A DNA stretch of 64,000 bases from Oscillospiraceae bacterium (GTDB taxonomy: Bacteria; Bacillota; Clostridia; Oscillospirales; Acutalibacteraceae): NCBI GenBank assembly GCA_015066565.1, contig SVOB01000001.1, positions 62,001-126,000 on the forward strand, written 5' to 3'. Under the pieces are notes generated by a model. It saw only the letters and a list, made by a program, of their open reading frames with translations, ran no database searches and was not told the origin of the DNA. This document shows, piece by piece, positions 18,308-27,675 of the stretch (within the stretch, counting starts at the first letter, position 1; each line of letters begins with the position of its first letter). The translations under genes and the position numbers were made by a program.

Positions 18308-19009
18308 ATGGAAACTTTAGGCAATATGCTTTATCTTGACTGGTATTATCTTGTACTTGTCGTGCCGATGATTATCGTTTCGCTTATCGCTCAGTCATCG
18401 GTTAAATCCAACTACCGCAGATTTTCAAAAATTGCTAATTCAAAGGGACTTACGGGCTTTGAAGCGGCTCAGAGAGTGCTTTCATATTACGGGATTACTA
18501 ATGTCAGAATTGAGCCTGTCGCAGGCGAATTATCCGACCACTTTGACCCGAGAAGTAATGTTATAAGGCTTTCCGAGGGTGTTTTTAATACCGCTTCGGT
18601 TTCGGCTGTCTGCATAGCCTGCCATGAGGCGGGTCACGCTTCACAGCACGCCGAGGGATACACTCCGATTAAAATAAGAGATTCAATTATTCCTGTTTGT
18701 AATATCGGCTCAAAGCTCGGTATTCCGCTTGCTCTTGCAGGCTATGTTTTCGGTTTTGAACCGCTTATTATAATAGGTATTCTTCTCTATTCGCTTGTTT
18801 TTGTTTTCCAGCTTATAACTCTGCCCGTTGAATTTAACGCTTCTTCAAGGGCTTTAGCCGTTATAGAGGAAACAGGGATGCTGTCCGAAAATGAGCACAA
18901 GGGTGCAAAAAAGGTGTTAAAGGCGGCGGCTATGACCTATGTTGCGGATGCGGCTACGACGCTTGCAAATATTTTAAGACTCATCTTAAGAATGAGAAGG
19001 CGTAGCTGA
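18308..19009 (+). CDS. Zinc metallopeptidase of the YugP family
   Basis: A 233-residue membrane protein with an N-terminal helix (~12-32), two or three further helices around residues 130-180, and the zinc motif HEAGH at 106-110. It continues with LPVEFNASSRALAV, typical of the YugP (Zn_peptidase_2) family. Substrate and role are not established. The placing between fmt and rsmB is common in clostridia. Confidence 0.88.
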   Translation: METLGNMLYLDWYYLVLVVPMIIVSLIAQSSVKSNYRRFSKIANSKGLTGFEAAQRVLSYYGITNVRIEPVAGELSDHFDPRSNVIRLSEGVFNTASVSAVCIACHEAGHASQHAEGYTPIKIRDSIIPVCNIGSKLGIPLALAGYVFGFEPLIIIGILLYSLVFVFQLITLPVEFNASSRALAVIEETGMLSENEHKGAKKVLKAAAMTYVADAATTLANILRLILRMRRRS

Positions 19010-19010
19010 T

Positions 19011-20279
19011 ATGAACGAAAGAGCGTCTGCCTACAAGGTTTTACTGAAGATTTTAAAGAATAATTCTTATTCAAATATTGCTCTCGACAGCGTTCTGAAC
19101 GAAAGCGACTCTGACTCGGGCAGTTCTCTCGTAACTAACCTTGTCTACGGAACTCTTGAAAGACAGATTACTATTGACTATGTCTTATCAAAGTATTTGA
19201 AGCAGCCTGTCGAAAAGACTAAGCCCGAAATTCTTGTCGCGTTGAGACTCGGCGTTTATCAGTTGCTTTTCACCGATAAAATTCCGCCCTTTGCGGCAGT
19301 GAACGAAAGCGTTAATATTATTAAAAAGTCAAAGTTTTCCTTTGCTTCGGGACTGGTAAATTCGGTTCTGAGAAAGGTTGCGGACGAAGGCTTTGTTTAT
19401 CCCGAAACCGAGGACATAATATTTAATTTAAGTATTAAATATTCCTGCCCTGAAGAGCTTGTTAAACACTATGTTGACAATTACGGGGTTGACAACGCAA
19501 CCGATATTCTCTCTTCGTCTATAGGCTCTGCGCCTGTTTTCTTAAAGGTAAATACGTTGAAAACAAGCGCTTCAGTTCTTAAAGAAACGCTTGAAATTGA
19601 GGGAGTTAAGGCTGAAATAAAGGATGAAAACGCCTTGAAAATAAGCTCGTTCGGTTCGCCTGAAAACCTTAAATCTTTTAATGACGGGCTTTTTCATGTT
19701 CAGGATTATTCGTGTATTCTTTGCTGTAAAACTCTTGGCGCAAAGGAGAACGAGACCGTAATTGACGTTTGCGCTTCGCCCGGCGGTAAAAGTTTTTCAA
19801 TAGCCGAAATGATGAATAATAAGGGAAAGGTGATTTCCTGCGACCTTTATTCACAGAGGGTAGGGCTTATTGAAAGCGGCGCAAAAAGGCTTGGCATTGA
19901 TATTATTGAAACGAAAGAAAATGACGCTTCTGTTTTTAATTCTTCGTTTCCTCTTGCCGACAGGGTGCTTTGCGACGTTCCCTGTTCGGGACTCGGGGTT
20001 ATAAGAAGAAAAAAGGAAATCCGTTTCAAAAAACCACTTGAATTTGACAATCTGTGCGATATGCAGTACAATATATTGACCGTTTCTTCAAAATATGTAA
20101 GAAGCGGCGGCGTACTTGTTTATTCAACCTGCACGCTTAATCCGAAAGAAAATGAAGAAAACTGCAATCGCTTTTTGAATGAACATAAAGATTTTCGCAA
20201 GGACGGAGAATACATAAATATTTTTCCGAAAATGTATGATTCGGACGGCTTTTTTATAGCGAGGTTTGTGCGTGAATAA
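19011..20279 (+). CDS. rsmB: 16S rRNA m5C967 methyltransferase RsmB
   Basis: A 422-residue protein with an N-terminal NusB-like RNA-binding domain (residues ~1-135) and a C-terminal Rossmann methyltransferase. Visible motifs are DVCASPGGKSFSIAE for SAM binding, DVPCSGLGVIRRKKEIR, and the catalytic Cys in YSTCTLNPKENEENC. It starts one base after the YugP-like gene. The last bases overlap rlmN. Confidence 0.93.
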   Translation: MNERASAYKVLLKILKNNSYSNIALDSVLNESDSDSGSSLVTNLVYGTLERQITIDYVLSKYLKQPVEKTKPEILVALRLGVYQLLFTDKIPPFAAVNESVNIIKKSKFSFASGLVNSVLRKVADEGFVYPETEDIIFNLSIKYSCPEELVKHYVDNYGVDNATDILSSSIGSAPVFLKVNTLKTSASVLKETLEIEGVKAEIKDENALKISSFGSPENLKSFNDGLFHVQDYSCILCCKTLGAKENETVIDVCASPGGKSFSIAEMMNNKGKVISCDLYSQRVGLIESGAKRLGIDIIETKENDASVFNSSFPLADRVLCDVPCSGLGVIRRKKEIRFKKPLEFDNLCDMQYNILTVSSKYVRSGGVLVYSTCTLNPKENEENCNRFLNEHKDFRKDGEYINIFPKMYDSDGFFIARFVRE

Positions 20280-21303
20280 AATTGATATAAGAAGTCTGTC
20301 CTATTTTGAGCTTGAGAAAGAACTGACCGACAGAAAGCTGCCGAAATTCAGAACGGCGCAGATTTATGACTGGCTTCACTCCAAAGGGGTTATGTCATTT
20401 GAGGAAATGACAAATCTCTCAAAGGATTTGAGAACGAAACTCGAAAGCGAGTTTGAAATAAAGACCTGTAAGGTTTTAAGAAAGCTCGTTTCACAGATTG
20501 ACGAAACGGTTAAATATCTTTTCGAGTTTTCCGATAAAAGCACAGTTGAAAGCGTTGTTATGAAATATAAATACGGATATTCAATCTGTATTTCTACTCA
20601 GGTCGGCTGTAAAATGGGCTGTACCTTCTGCGCTTCGGCAATCGGCGGGTTTCAGAGGAATCTGACTCCGAGTGAAATGCTTTGCGAAGTTCTTACGGCT
20701 CAAAGGGATTTAAACATAAAAATTTCTCATATAGTTTTAATGGGTACGGGCGAACCGCTTGACAATTACGACAATGTGTTGAAATTTCTTAAACTGGTTA
20801 CCGACGAAAAAGGTCAGAATCTCTCTATGCGCCATATTTCGCTTTCCACCTGCGGACTGGTAGAAAGAATATATGAGCTCGCAGATGAGAATTTACAGTT
20901 AACTCTTTCGGTTTCGCTTCACGCGCCGAACGACGAAATAAGACAAAGAACAATGCCGGTTGCAAAGAAATACAGCATTGACGAAATTCTTAAGGCGTGT
21001 AAGTATTATACCGATAAGACAAGCAGGCGGATTTCCTTTGAATACGCTATGATTAACGGCGTTAACGACAGCGAGGAAAATGCGAAAGAGCTTTGCAGAA
21101 GACTTAAAGGCATTTTATGCCATATTAATTTAATCCCTGTAAATGAAATTAAAGAGAGGGATTACAGAAAAAGCGATGCCGATTCGCTGAAGAGGTTTAT
21201 ATCGGTTTGTGAGGACAAAGGCTTTGCCGTTACGGTAAGGCGTACTCTCGGCAGTGATATAAACGCTTCGTGCGGTCAGTTAAGGCAGAGCGTGAGGACT
21301 TAA
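20272..21303 (+). CDS. rlmN: Dual-specificity RNA methyltransferase RlmN
   Basis: A 343-residue radical SAM enzyme that makes m2A in 23S rRNA A2503 and in tRNA A37. The CxxxCxxC cluster motif is C113, C117, C120 (VGCKMGCTFC), and the C-terminal methyl-carrying Cys is C334 (ASCGQLR). I place the start at GTG, which has GAGG 7 nt upstream. A TTG two codons earlier is only one base from that GAGG. Confidence 0.95.
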   Translation: MNKIDIRSLSYFELEKELTDRKLPKFRTAQIYDWLHSKGVMSFEEMTNLSKDLRTKLESEFEIKTCKVLRKLVSQIDETVKYLFEFSDKSTVESVVMKYKYGYSICISTQVGCKMGCTFCASAIGGFQRNLTPSEMLCEVLTAQRDLNIKISHIVLMGTGEPLDNYDNVLKFLKLVTDEKGQNLSMRHISLSTCGLVERIYELADENLQLTLSVSLHAPNDEIRQRTMPVAKKYSIDEILKACKYYTDKTSRRISFEYAMINGVNDSEENAKELCRRLKGILCHINLIPVNEIKERDYRKSDADSLKRFISVCEDKGFAVTVRRTLGSDINASCGQLRQSVRT

Positions 21304-21328
21304 AAAGTCCGGAACGGGGTGATTTCCA

Positions 21329-22057
21329 ATGAAAATAGTTGCCAAAACGGACACCGGTAAGGTTCGCGCTTCAAACCAGGACGCTTACGCTGCGGGCGAG
21401 CTTCCTAACGGAGTTGCGTGGGCTGTAGTCTGTGACGGAATGGGAGGCGCCGCAGGGGGAAATGTTGCTTCAACAACTGCGGTTAAGATTATTTCGGAAC
21501 AAATCGGTTCAAAATACCGTGCGGGAATGAGCAGCAGGTCAATTAAGAATATGCTCTTTTCTGCTATTACGGCGGCAAATGTCAGCGTATATGAAATCAG
21601 TCAGTCGAATGACGAGCTTCACGGAATGGGTACAACGGTTGTCGCGTGTATTCTTGCGGGAAACGAGGCTTATATTGCTCACGCAGGAGATAGCCGAGCA
21701 TATATTCTTCACGAAAACGACCTGACTCAGTTGACGAGGGATCACTCTATGGTTCAGGACCTTGTTGAAACGGGAAAGATTACGGAAGATGAAGCCAAGC
21801 ATCATCCGAGAAAGAATATCATTACCCGCGCTGTCGGCGTTGACGCTAATATCGATATTGATTTCTGTGTTGAAGAGCTTAAGGATGACGATACGCTTCT
21901 TATTTGCACAGACGGTCTTACTAACTACGTCGATATTGATGAAATAAGAGAAATAACGGCTCAAAACAGCTTTTACGGTTACGCCGAAAGCCTTGTAAAA
22001 CGTGCAAACGAAAACGGCGGCGGCGACAATATAACCGTTGTTGCTTTAGCTTATTAA
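21329..22057 (+). CDS. prpC: PP2C-type serine/threonine phosphatase (PrpC/Stp)
   Basis: A 242-residue metal-dependent phosphatase. Motifs are KVRASNQDAY, VCDGMGGAAGG, HAGDSRAY, LTRDHSMVQDLV and NGGGDNITVV. It removes phosphates placed by the kinase encoded directly downstream and acts on the same wall, division and translation substrates. It forms the usual phosphatase-kinase-rsgA cassette. Confidence 0.94.
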   Translation: MKIVAKTDTGKVRASNQDAYAAGELPNGVAWAVVCDGMGGAAGGNVASTTAVKIISEQIGSKYRAGMSSRSIKNMLFSAITAANVSVYEISQSNDELHGMGTTVVACILAGNEAYIAHAGDSRAYILHENDLTQLTRDHSMVQDLVETGKITEDEAKHHPRKNIITRAVGVDANIDIDFCVEELKDDDTLLICTDGLTNYVDIDEIREITAQNSFYGYAESLVKRANENGGGDNITVVALAY

Positions 22058-22072
22058 TAAAGGAGTATTACT

Positions 22073-24241
22073 GTGGACAATTATTGCGGAAAAAGACTTG
22101 ACGGTCGTTATGAAATAAAAGAGATTATAGGCGTTGGCGGTATGGCTGTAGTCTATAAGGCTTATGACAATATTGATGACAGAATTGTCGCTATTAAAAT
22201 ACTTAAACAGGAGCTTCTCGAAAACGAGGAATTCCGTCGCAGATTCAAAAATGAAAGCAAGGCGATTGCCGTTCTTTCTCACCCGAATATCGTCAAGGTT
22301 TATGACGTCAGCTTCGGCGACAGACTTCAGTATATTGTTATGGAATATATTGAGGGTATTACTCTTAAGGAGTATATTGAGCAGCAGGGCTATATTAACT
22401 GGAAAGACGCTGTTCATTTCCTTACCCAGATTCTCCGTGCGCTTCAGCACGCTCATGATAAGGGAATTATTCACCGTGACATCAAGCCTCAGAATATTAT
22501 GCTTCTTCAGAACGGAACCATTAAGGTAACGGATTTCGGTATTGCCCGTTTCAGCAGAGGCGACACAAAGACGCTTACCGAAAGCGCAATAGGTTCTGTT
22601 CACTATATCAGTCCCGAGCAGGCGAGAGGTGAGGTTACGGACGATAAGGCCGATATTTATTCTGTCGGCGTAGTTCTTTATGAAATGCTCACGGGTCAGC
22701 TTCCTTTCCAGTCTGACAGCGCCGTTTCGGTCGCTATTATGCAGCTTCAGCAGGAGGCAAAGCGCCCGAGAGAGATTAATCCCGAAATTCCTATAGGACT
22801 TGAGCAGATTACTCTTCGCGCTATGCAGAAGAATACCCGTGACAGATATCATTCAGCGGCTGAAATGCTTATGGATATTGACCAGTTCAAAAAGAACCCG
22901 TCAATTAAATTCGATTATTCTTATTTTGTAGATAAAGAGCCTACAAAGTTTGTAGGTACTCACCGTGAAAACGTTCCCGTCAATACTCAGCCTGCTGCTG
23001 TTGAGGAGGACGAGGACGACGATGACGGAAAGAAAAAGGCTATTGCAATAGTTGGCGGTATTGCCGCAGGACTTGCAGTTCTTGCTCTTGCAGTTGTTCT
23101 TCTGTTTTCCTTAGGCAAGAAGGTTGAGCTTCCTAATTTCGTCGGAATGAACTATAACGAAGAGATTGTCGATAACGAAAAGTATAAGGACTTCAAGTTT
23201 GAAACCCAGAACGTTAATGACGATACCCAGGAGCTCGGAACAGTTCTTGAACAGAGCCCTGAAAAAGGCGCAAAGGTAAGGAAGAATTCGACTGTAATTC
23301 TTAAAATTGCCTTCAATGACGAGGGCGTATTGATTGATCCCGTTGTAGGTAAGACTGCTGATGAAGCGAAGGCTGCTCTTGAAGAAAAGGGCTTTGTTGT
23401 AAGCGTTGTCGAGGTTTACGATAAGCTTCAGACAAAGGGTCTTGTTTTCAAGACCTTCCCCGAGGAAAACACCTATGCTCAGAAGGGCTCGACGGTTACG
23501 CTTTATGTCGCTACCGATGAAAGCGAAAATTCGGTTAAGGTTCCTGCGGTTGTAGGCAACAGCGCCGATATAGCCAAGGAATTGATTGAAAAGGTCGGGC
23601 TTGTCTGTAAGGTTGAAGAGGTCAACAATGCCGAAAACAAGGGTATGGTTATTTCCCAGAGTCCTGACGGCGATTCGATGCTCGAGGTTGGCGCAACAGT
23701 TACAATTAAGGTTTCAAACGGTATTCCCGAATCCTCAAACGCAACTGTAAACTTCACTCTTCCCAGCGGCGTAGGCGTTTCGGGTACAATTAAGTATTAT
23801 CTCAACGATACTCTTTATAAGACCGAAAAGAATATTCTTTTCAGCGGTAAATCAAAGAGCATTGAGGTCAAAGGCTCGGGCGAGGATAATTCGTTTGTGG
23901 TTACGGCTAATGACAAAAAGATTTATGAATGTAAAATTGACTTTACAAAGGTTCCCGGCGTTGTAAGCGACGGTAAGGATTTCGCTTATACCGATGATAT
24001 AACGCTTCCAAACGATATTATCGGCAAGCTGAAGGCTGAAGCGGACAGCGAGCTTAAGGTTGCGGGCTTTACAAACGTCACCTTCCAGACCGAAGCGAGC
24101 GATTCTGTCGAAGAGGGAAGAGTTATAAGAACCGACCCTGTCGGCGGCGCTAAATATGCGGCCGATAAGAAGATAACGGTTTATATCAGCTCGGGACCCG
24201 AGGTACAGAATACCGATGCGCCTGAGGACAGCGGCGATTAA
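22073..24241 (+). CDS. prkC: PASTA-domain Ser/Thr protein kinase (PrkC/Stk1 type)
   Basis: A 722-residue kinase starting at GTG. Kinase domain ~residues 12-275: ATP Lys K42, HRD 134-136, DFG 154-156, and SPEQARGE in the activation segment. An acidic patch (311-319) leads to one membrane helix (~323-347). Outside are PASTA repeats at ~351-420, 421-487, 488-555 and ~651-715. Between the third and fourth lies about 95 residues of beta-rich sequence that is not PASTA (from ESSNATVNFTLPSGVG on). Such kinases bind muropeptides or lipid II and control wall synthesis, division and germination. Confidence 0.93.
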   Translation: MDNYCGKRLDGRYEIKEIIGVGGMAVVYKAYDNIDDRIVAIKILKQELLENEEFRRRFKNESKAIAVLSHPNIVKVYDVSFGDRLQYIVMEYIEGITLKEYIEQQGYINWKDAVHFLTQILRALQHAHDKGIIHRDIKPQNIMLLQNGTIKVTDFGIARFSRGDTKTLTESAIGSVHYISPEQARGEVTDDKADIYSVGVVLYEMLTGQLPFQSDSAVSVAIMQLQQEAKRPREINPEIPIGLEQITLRAMQKNTRDRYHSAAEMLMDIDQFKKNPSIKFDYSYFVDKEPTKFVGTHRENVPVNTQPAAVEEDEDDDDGKKKAIAIVGGIAAGLAVLALAVVLLFSLGKKVELPNFVGMNYNEEIVDNEKYKDFKFETQNVNDDTQELGTVLEQSPEKGAKVRKNSTVILKIAFNDEGVLIDPVVGKTADEAKAALEEKGFVVSVVEVYDKLQTKGLVFKTFPEENTYAQKGSTVTLYVATDESENSVKVPAVVGNSADIAKELIEKVGLVCKVEEVNNAENKGMVISQSPDGDSMLEVGATVTIKVSNGIPESSNATVNFTLPSGVGVSGTIKYYLNDTLYKTEKNILFSGKSKSIEVKGSGEDNSFVVTANDKKIYECKIDFTKVPGVVSDGKDFAYTDDITLPNDIIGKLKAEADSELKVAGFTNVTFQTEASDSVEEGRVIRTDPVGGAKYAADKKITVYISSGPEVQNTDAPEDSGD

Positions 24242-24242
24242 T

Positions 24243-25127
24243 ATGAGTGAACAGCAAAAAGGATTAATTTTAAAAGGTATAGGCGGTTTCTACTATGTGG
24301 AAACCGCCCTTGGCATATTTGAATGTAAGGCGAGGGGAGTATTCCGAAAACAGAAAATAACCCCTCTTGCAGGCGATAGAGTTGTTATTTCAGTTAACGA
24401 AAATCAGGAGAATACGGTTGACGTTATTGAAGAAAGAAAAAACGAGTTAACCCGCCCGCCGATAGCGAATGTTGATATAATGGCGATTGTTGTTTCGACA
24501 ATTAATCCGAAGCCCTCAACGCTTATTATTGATAAGCTGACCGCAATTGCCTGTCACAAGGGAATTGAGCCCGTAATTATAATCACTAAAACAGACCTTG
24601 CTTCTTCAGATGAACTGACTTCTGTTTATTCGTCCGTCGGTATTAAGACTGTTTGCGTTTCATCTCAAACCGGTGAGGGGATAGATGAAGTGAAAAATCT
24701 TGTAAGCGGAAAAATCTGCGTATTTACGGGTAATTCGGCTGTCGGAAAATCAACTCTTCTTAATAAGCTTGACGAAACCCTGTCTTTAAAAACAGGTGAA
24801 TACAGTAATAAGCTCGGCAGAGGAAGACATACGACCCGAGAGGTTGAACTGTTTGAATTCTGCGGTGGCTATCTTGCCGATACGCCGGGCTTTTCTTCGC
24901 TTGATTTTGAAAAAAGCGACCTTATTTTAAAGGACGAATTGCCTTATTGCTTCCCCGAGTTTGAAAAATACCTCGGCGGATGCAAATTCAGCACCTGCTC
25001 GCATACCTGCGAAAAGGGTTGTAAAATTGTTGAGGCTGTTGAAAGCGGCGAAATACCGCTTTCAAGACATAACAGCTTCGTGTCGTTTTATAATGATGCA
25101 AAGAACATAAAAGAATGGGAATTATGA
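24243..25127 (+). CDS. rsgA: Ribosome small subunit GTPase RsgA
   Basis: A 294-residue circularly permuted GTPase. An N-terminal OB domain is followed by the G4 motif (IITKTDLAS) ahead of the P-loop (GNSAVGKSTLLN), then the switch RGRHTTREVEL, DTPGF, and a C-terminal zinc knuckle (CKFSTCSHTCEKGC). It matures the 30S subunit. The ATG one base after the kinase stop is used. The usual next genes rpe and thiN are absent: a terminator follows. Confidence 0.94.
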   Translation: MSEQQKGLILKGIGGFYYVETALGIFECKARGVFRKQKITPLAGDRVVISVNENQENTVDVIEERKNELTRPPIANVDIMAIVVSTINPKPSTLIIDKLTAIACHKGIEPVIIITKTDLASSDELTSVYSSVGIKTVCVSSQTGEGIDEVKNLVSGKICVFTGNSAVGKSTLLNKLDETLSLKTGEYSNKLGRGRHTTREVELFEFCGGYLADTPGFSSLDFEKSDLILKDELPYCFPEFEKYLGGCKFSTCSHTCEKGCKIVEAVESGEIPLSRHNSFVSFYNDAKNIKEWEL

Positions 25128-25132
25128 AAAAA

Positions 25133-25165
25133 GCCGTGGGAAAACAGTTTCTCACGGCATTTTTA
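25133..25165 (+). terminator. Intrinsic terminator after rsgA
   Basis: An 11-bp stem (GCCGTGGGAAA with TTTCTCACGGC, one G-U) and a 4-nt loop, then TTTTT. It ends the long run of genes that began at cdaA. The 138 bases after it (to 25303) are very A/T-rich with several TATAAT-like hexamers, but no convincing -35/-10 pair. Confidence 0.88.
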
Positions 25166-25303
25166 TCAAAAAAGTATAATAATGTTTGTTAAGTTGTACG
25201 ATTTTCTTTTTTTTTAAAATATATTATAATATATTCGGTATATTTTAATTATATATACTCATAATTTTGTAATCATTTTTTTATAACGAAAGGAGTTATA
25301 ATT

Positions 25304-26539
25304 ATGGGATTAATCAGAGCTGCACAAGGTGCTGTAGCAGGTAACCTTGCCGACCAGTGGAAGGAATTCTTCTATTGTGAATCAATCGACAAGGACATTA
25401 TGGTTGTCAAAGGCGAAAAGAGAACGGGCTCACGTTCTTCTAACACCAAGGCAAGCGACAACATTATTTCAAACGGTTCCGGTATTGCCGTTGCCGACGG
25501 TCAGTGCATGATTATCGTTGAACAGGGTAAGGTAGTTGAGGTTTGCGCAGAACCCGGCGAATTTACTTATGATTCTTCAACAGAACCGAGCATTTTTGCA
25601 GGTTCTCTCGGCGAGTCAATCAAAGAAACCTTCAAGAATATCGGAAGAAGGTTTACATACGGCGGCGACACAGGTAAGGACCAGAGAGTTTATTATTTCA
25701 ACACTAAAGAGCTTGTTGATAATAAATTCGGTACTCCCAGCCCCATTCCGTTCAGAGTAGTTGACTCAAAAATCGGTCTTGATATCGACGTATCGGTCAG
25801 ATGCAGCGGTATTTATTCCTATAAGATTGTTGACCCGATTCTTTTCTATACAAACGTTTGCGGTAACGTAGAGAGCGAATATAAGAGAGAAGAACTCGAC
25901 CAGCAGCTTAAGACTGAATTTATCAGCGCTTTACAGCCTGCATTCGCAAAGATGTCAGAGCTTGAAATCAGACCTAACCAGATTGCCGCTCACGCAACCG
26001 AACTTAGTGACGCTATGAACGCCGAACTTTCGGCTAAGTGGAGTGAGCTCAGAGGTCTTGAAGTTGTATCAATCGCTATGAACCCGATTACTCTTCCCGA
26101 AGAGGATCAGGAAACAATCAAGCAGATGCAGCGTGCGGCTGCTCTTCGCGACCCGAATATGGCAGGCGCAAATATCGCTATGGCTCAGGCAGACGCTATG
26201 AGAACTGCTGCTGCAAACGAAGGCGGCGCTATGAACGGCTTTATCGGTATGGGTATGGCTATGAACGCCGGCGGCAGCGCGGCTAATCTTTTCGCTATGG
26301 GTAACCAGGCAGGTCAGCAGCCTCCTCAGGCTAATCCTCAGGCAGCTCCTGCGGCTCCCGCAGCAGGAACATGGTTCTGTCCTCAGTGCGGTCAGCAGTC
26401 AGCAGGTAATTTCTGCACTAACTGCGGAACAGCTAAGCCCGTAAGCGTTGCTAAGTGCGCTAACTGCGGTTATCAGCCCGCTGACCAGAACAATCTTCCC
26501 AAATTCTGCCCCGAGTGCGGAAAACCTTTTAATGGCTGA
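25304..26539 (+). CDS. SPFH-domain protein with C-terminal zinc ribbons (YdjI-like)
   Basis: A 411-residue protein without signal or membrane helix. The N-terminal two thirds (to ~residue 290) is the SPFH/virion-core-like domain of YdjI. Then comes an Ala/Gly/Met-rich stretch, a Pro/Ala/Gln linker, and two zinc ribbons (CPQCGQQSAGNFCTNCG and CANCGYQ to CPECG). In Bacillus, YdjI works with PspA, YdjG and YdjH in envelope stress. The next two genes here resemble YdjG and YdjH, but no PspA gene is present. A strong AAAGGAG RBS suggests good expression. Confidence 0.85.
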   Translation: MGLIRAAQGAVAGNLADQWKEFFYCESIDKDIMVVKGEKRTGSRSSNTKASDNIISNGSGIAVADGQCMIIVEQGKVVEVCAEPGEFTYDSSTEPSIFAGSLGESIKETFKNIGRRFTYGGDTGKDQRVYYFNTKELVDNKFGTPSPIPFRVVDSKIGLDIDVSVRCSGIYSYKIVDPILFYTNVCGNVESEYKREELDQQLKTEFISALQPAFAKMSELEIRPNQIAAHATELSDAMNAELSAKWSELRGLEVVSIAMNPITLPEEDQETIKQMQRAAALRDPNMAGANIAMAQADAMRTAAANEGGAMNGFIGMGMAMNAGGSAANLFAMGNQAGQQPPQANPQAAPAAPAAGTWFCPQCGQQSAGNFCTNCGTAKPVSVAKCANCGYQPADQNNLPKFCPECGKPFNG

Positions 26540-26576
26540 TTTTTCTTAAAATCATAATTGAAAGGGTTTGGTTTAA

Positions 26577-27662
26577 ATGGCTGAAATATTAAATTATAAG
26601 TGTCCTCATTGTGACGCTCCTATTCAGTTCAATGCAGGAACGCAGAATATGAAATGTCCTTATTGCGACAGCGAGTTTGACGTTGCCGCATTAAGAAGTA
26701 AGGACGAGATTCTCAACACTCAACCCGCTGATGATTTCAAATGGGATGAAAGTGAGCATGAAAACTGGGACCCTGCCGAAGAAGAGGGAATAAAAGTATT
26801 CGTCTGTAAAACCTGTGGCGGTGAAATCGTAGGTGACGAGAACACCGCCGCGACGAAATGCCCATACTGTGACAACCCCGTTGTCCTTTCGGGAAGGCTT
26901 TCAGGCGTTCTCAAGCCCGATTATGTTATTCCGTTTAAGCTCGATAAAAACCAGGCTAAGCAACAGCTTAAGAATTATGTAAATTCCAAAAAGTTTTTGC
27001 CGAACCTCTTTAAGAGTGAAAACCATCTTGACGAAATTCGCGGTCTTTATGTTCCTTTCTGGCTTTTCGATTCCGATATAGACGCTCAGTTCTCGTTTGA
27101 CGCAACAAAGGTCAGCAGTTGGAGTGACTCAAAGTATAATTACACCAAGACTGATCACTATGACGTTTTTAGAAAGGGTAGTATGAGCTTTGAAAATATA
27201 CCCGTTGACGGCGCAAGTAAAATGCCCGACGACCTTATGGAGTCAATCGAGCCGTATGATTTCAGTCAGGCTGTTGATTTCCAGACAGCGTATCTTGCGG
27301 GTTATATAGCCGACAAATATGATATCGGCAAGGAAGAGAGCATACCGAGAGCTAACGAAAGAGTTAAGGTCAGCGCGCAGGATAATCTGAGCAGTACTGT
27401 TTCGGGTTATTCCTCGGTTACGGCTAAAAACGGCTCTGTTCAGGTTACAAAGGGCTCGTCAAAATATGCTCTTTATCCCGTATGGATTCTTAACACGACC
27501 TATCAGGGTACGAAATACGTTTTTGCTATGAACGGTCAGACAGGCAAGTTTATAGGCAATCTCCCTGTGAGCAACGCTAAAATCGGCGCTTTCTGCGCCG
27601 CTCTTACCGTAGGAATTTCGGCGGCGGCCATTGTCGTTTCGAAGCTCCTCGGGCTTCTGTAA
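26577..27662 (+). CDS. Zinc-ribbon membrane protein (YdjG-like)
   Basis: A 361-residue protein. Two N-terminal zinc ribbons are visible (CPHCDAPIQF with CPYCDSEF, and CKTCGGEI with CPYCDNPVV), followed by a beta-rich domain with GLYVPFWLFD, and one C-terminal hydrophobic helix (~residues 335-358). This layout matches YdjG-type proteins and TFIIB-like zinc-ribbon proteins found beside YdjI. The ribbons are expected to be cytosolic. Molecular role is unknown; the context points to membrane-stress sensing with its neighbours. Confidence 0.75.
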   Translation: MAEILNYKCPHCDAPIQFNAGTQNMKCPYCDSEFDVAALRSKDEILNTQPADDFKWDESEHENWDPAEEEGIKVFVCKTCGGEIVGDENTAATKCPYCDNPVVLSGRLSGVLKPDYVIPFKLDKNQAKQQLKNYVNSKKFLPNLFKSENHLDEIRGLYVPFWLFDSDIDAQFSFDATKVSSWSDSKYNYTKTDHYDVFRKGSMSFENIPVDGASKMPDDLMESIEPYDFSQAVDFQTAYLAGYIADKYDIGKEESIPRANERVKVSAQDNLSSTVSGYSSVTAKNGSVQVTKGSSKYALYPVWILNTTYQGTKYVFAMNGQTGKFIGNLPVSNAKIGAFCAALTVGISAAAIVVSKLLGLL

Positions 27663-27675
27663 GGGGGTGCGTGAC

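Noticed and set aside
22046-22852. A 268-codon open frame antisense to the PASTA kinase gene
   Set aside because: It lies opposite the conserved kinase domain, has no family features, and is explained by the codon pattern of the sense gene.
25166-25303. Several TATAAT-like hexamers before the YdjI-like gene
   Set aside because: The region is almost pure A/T, so such hexamers are expected by chance; no -35 at 16-18 nt stands out.
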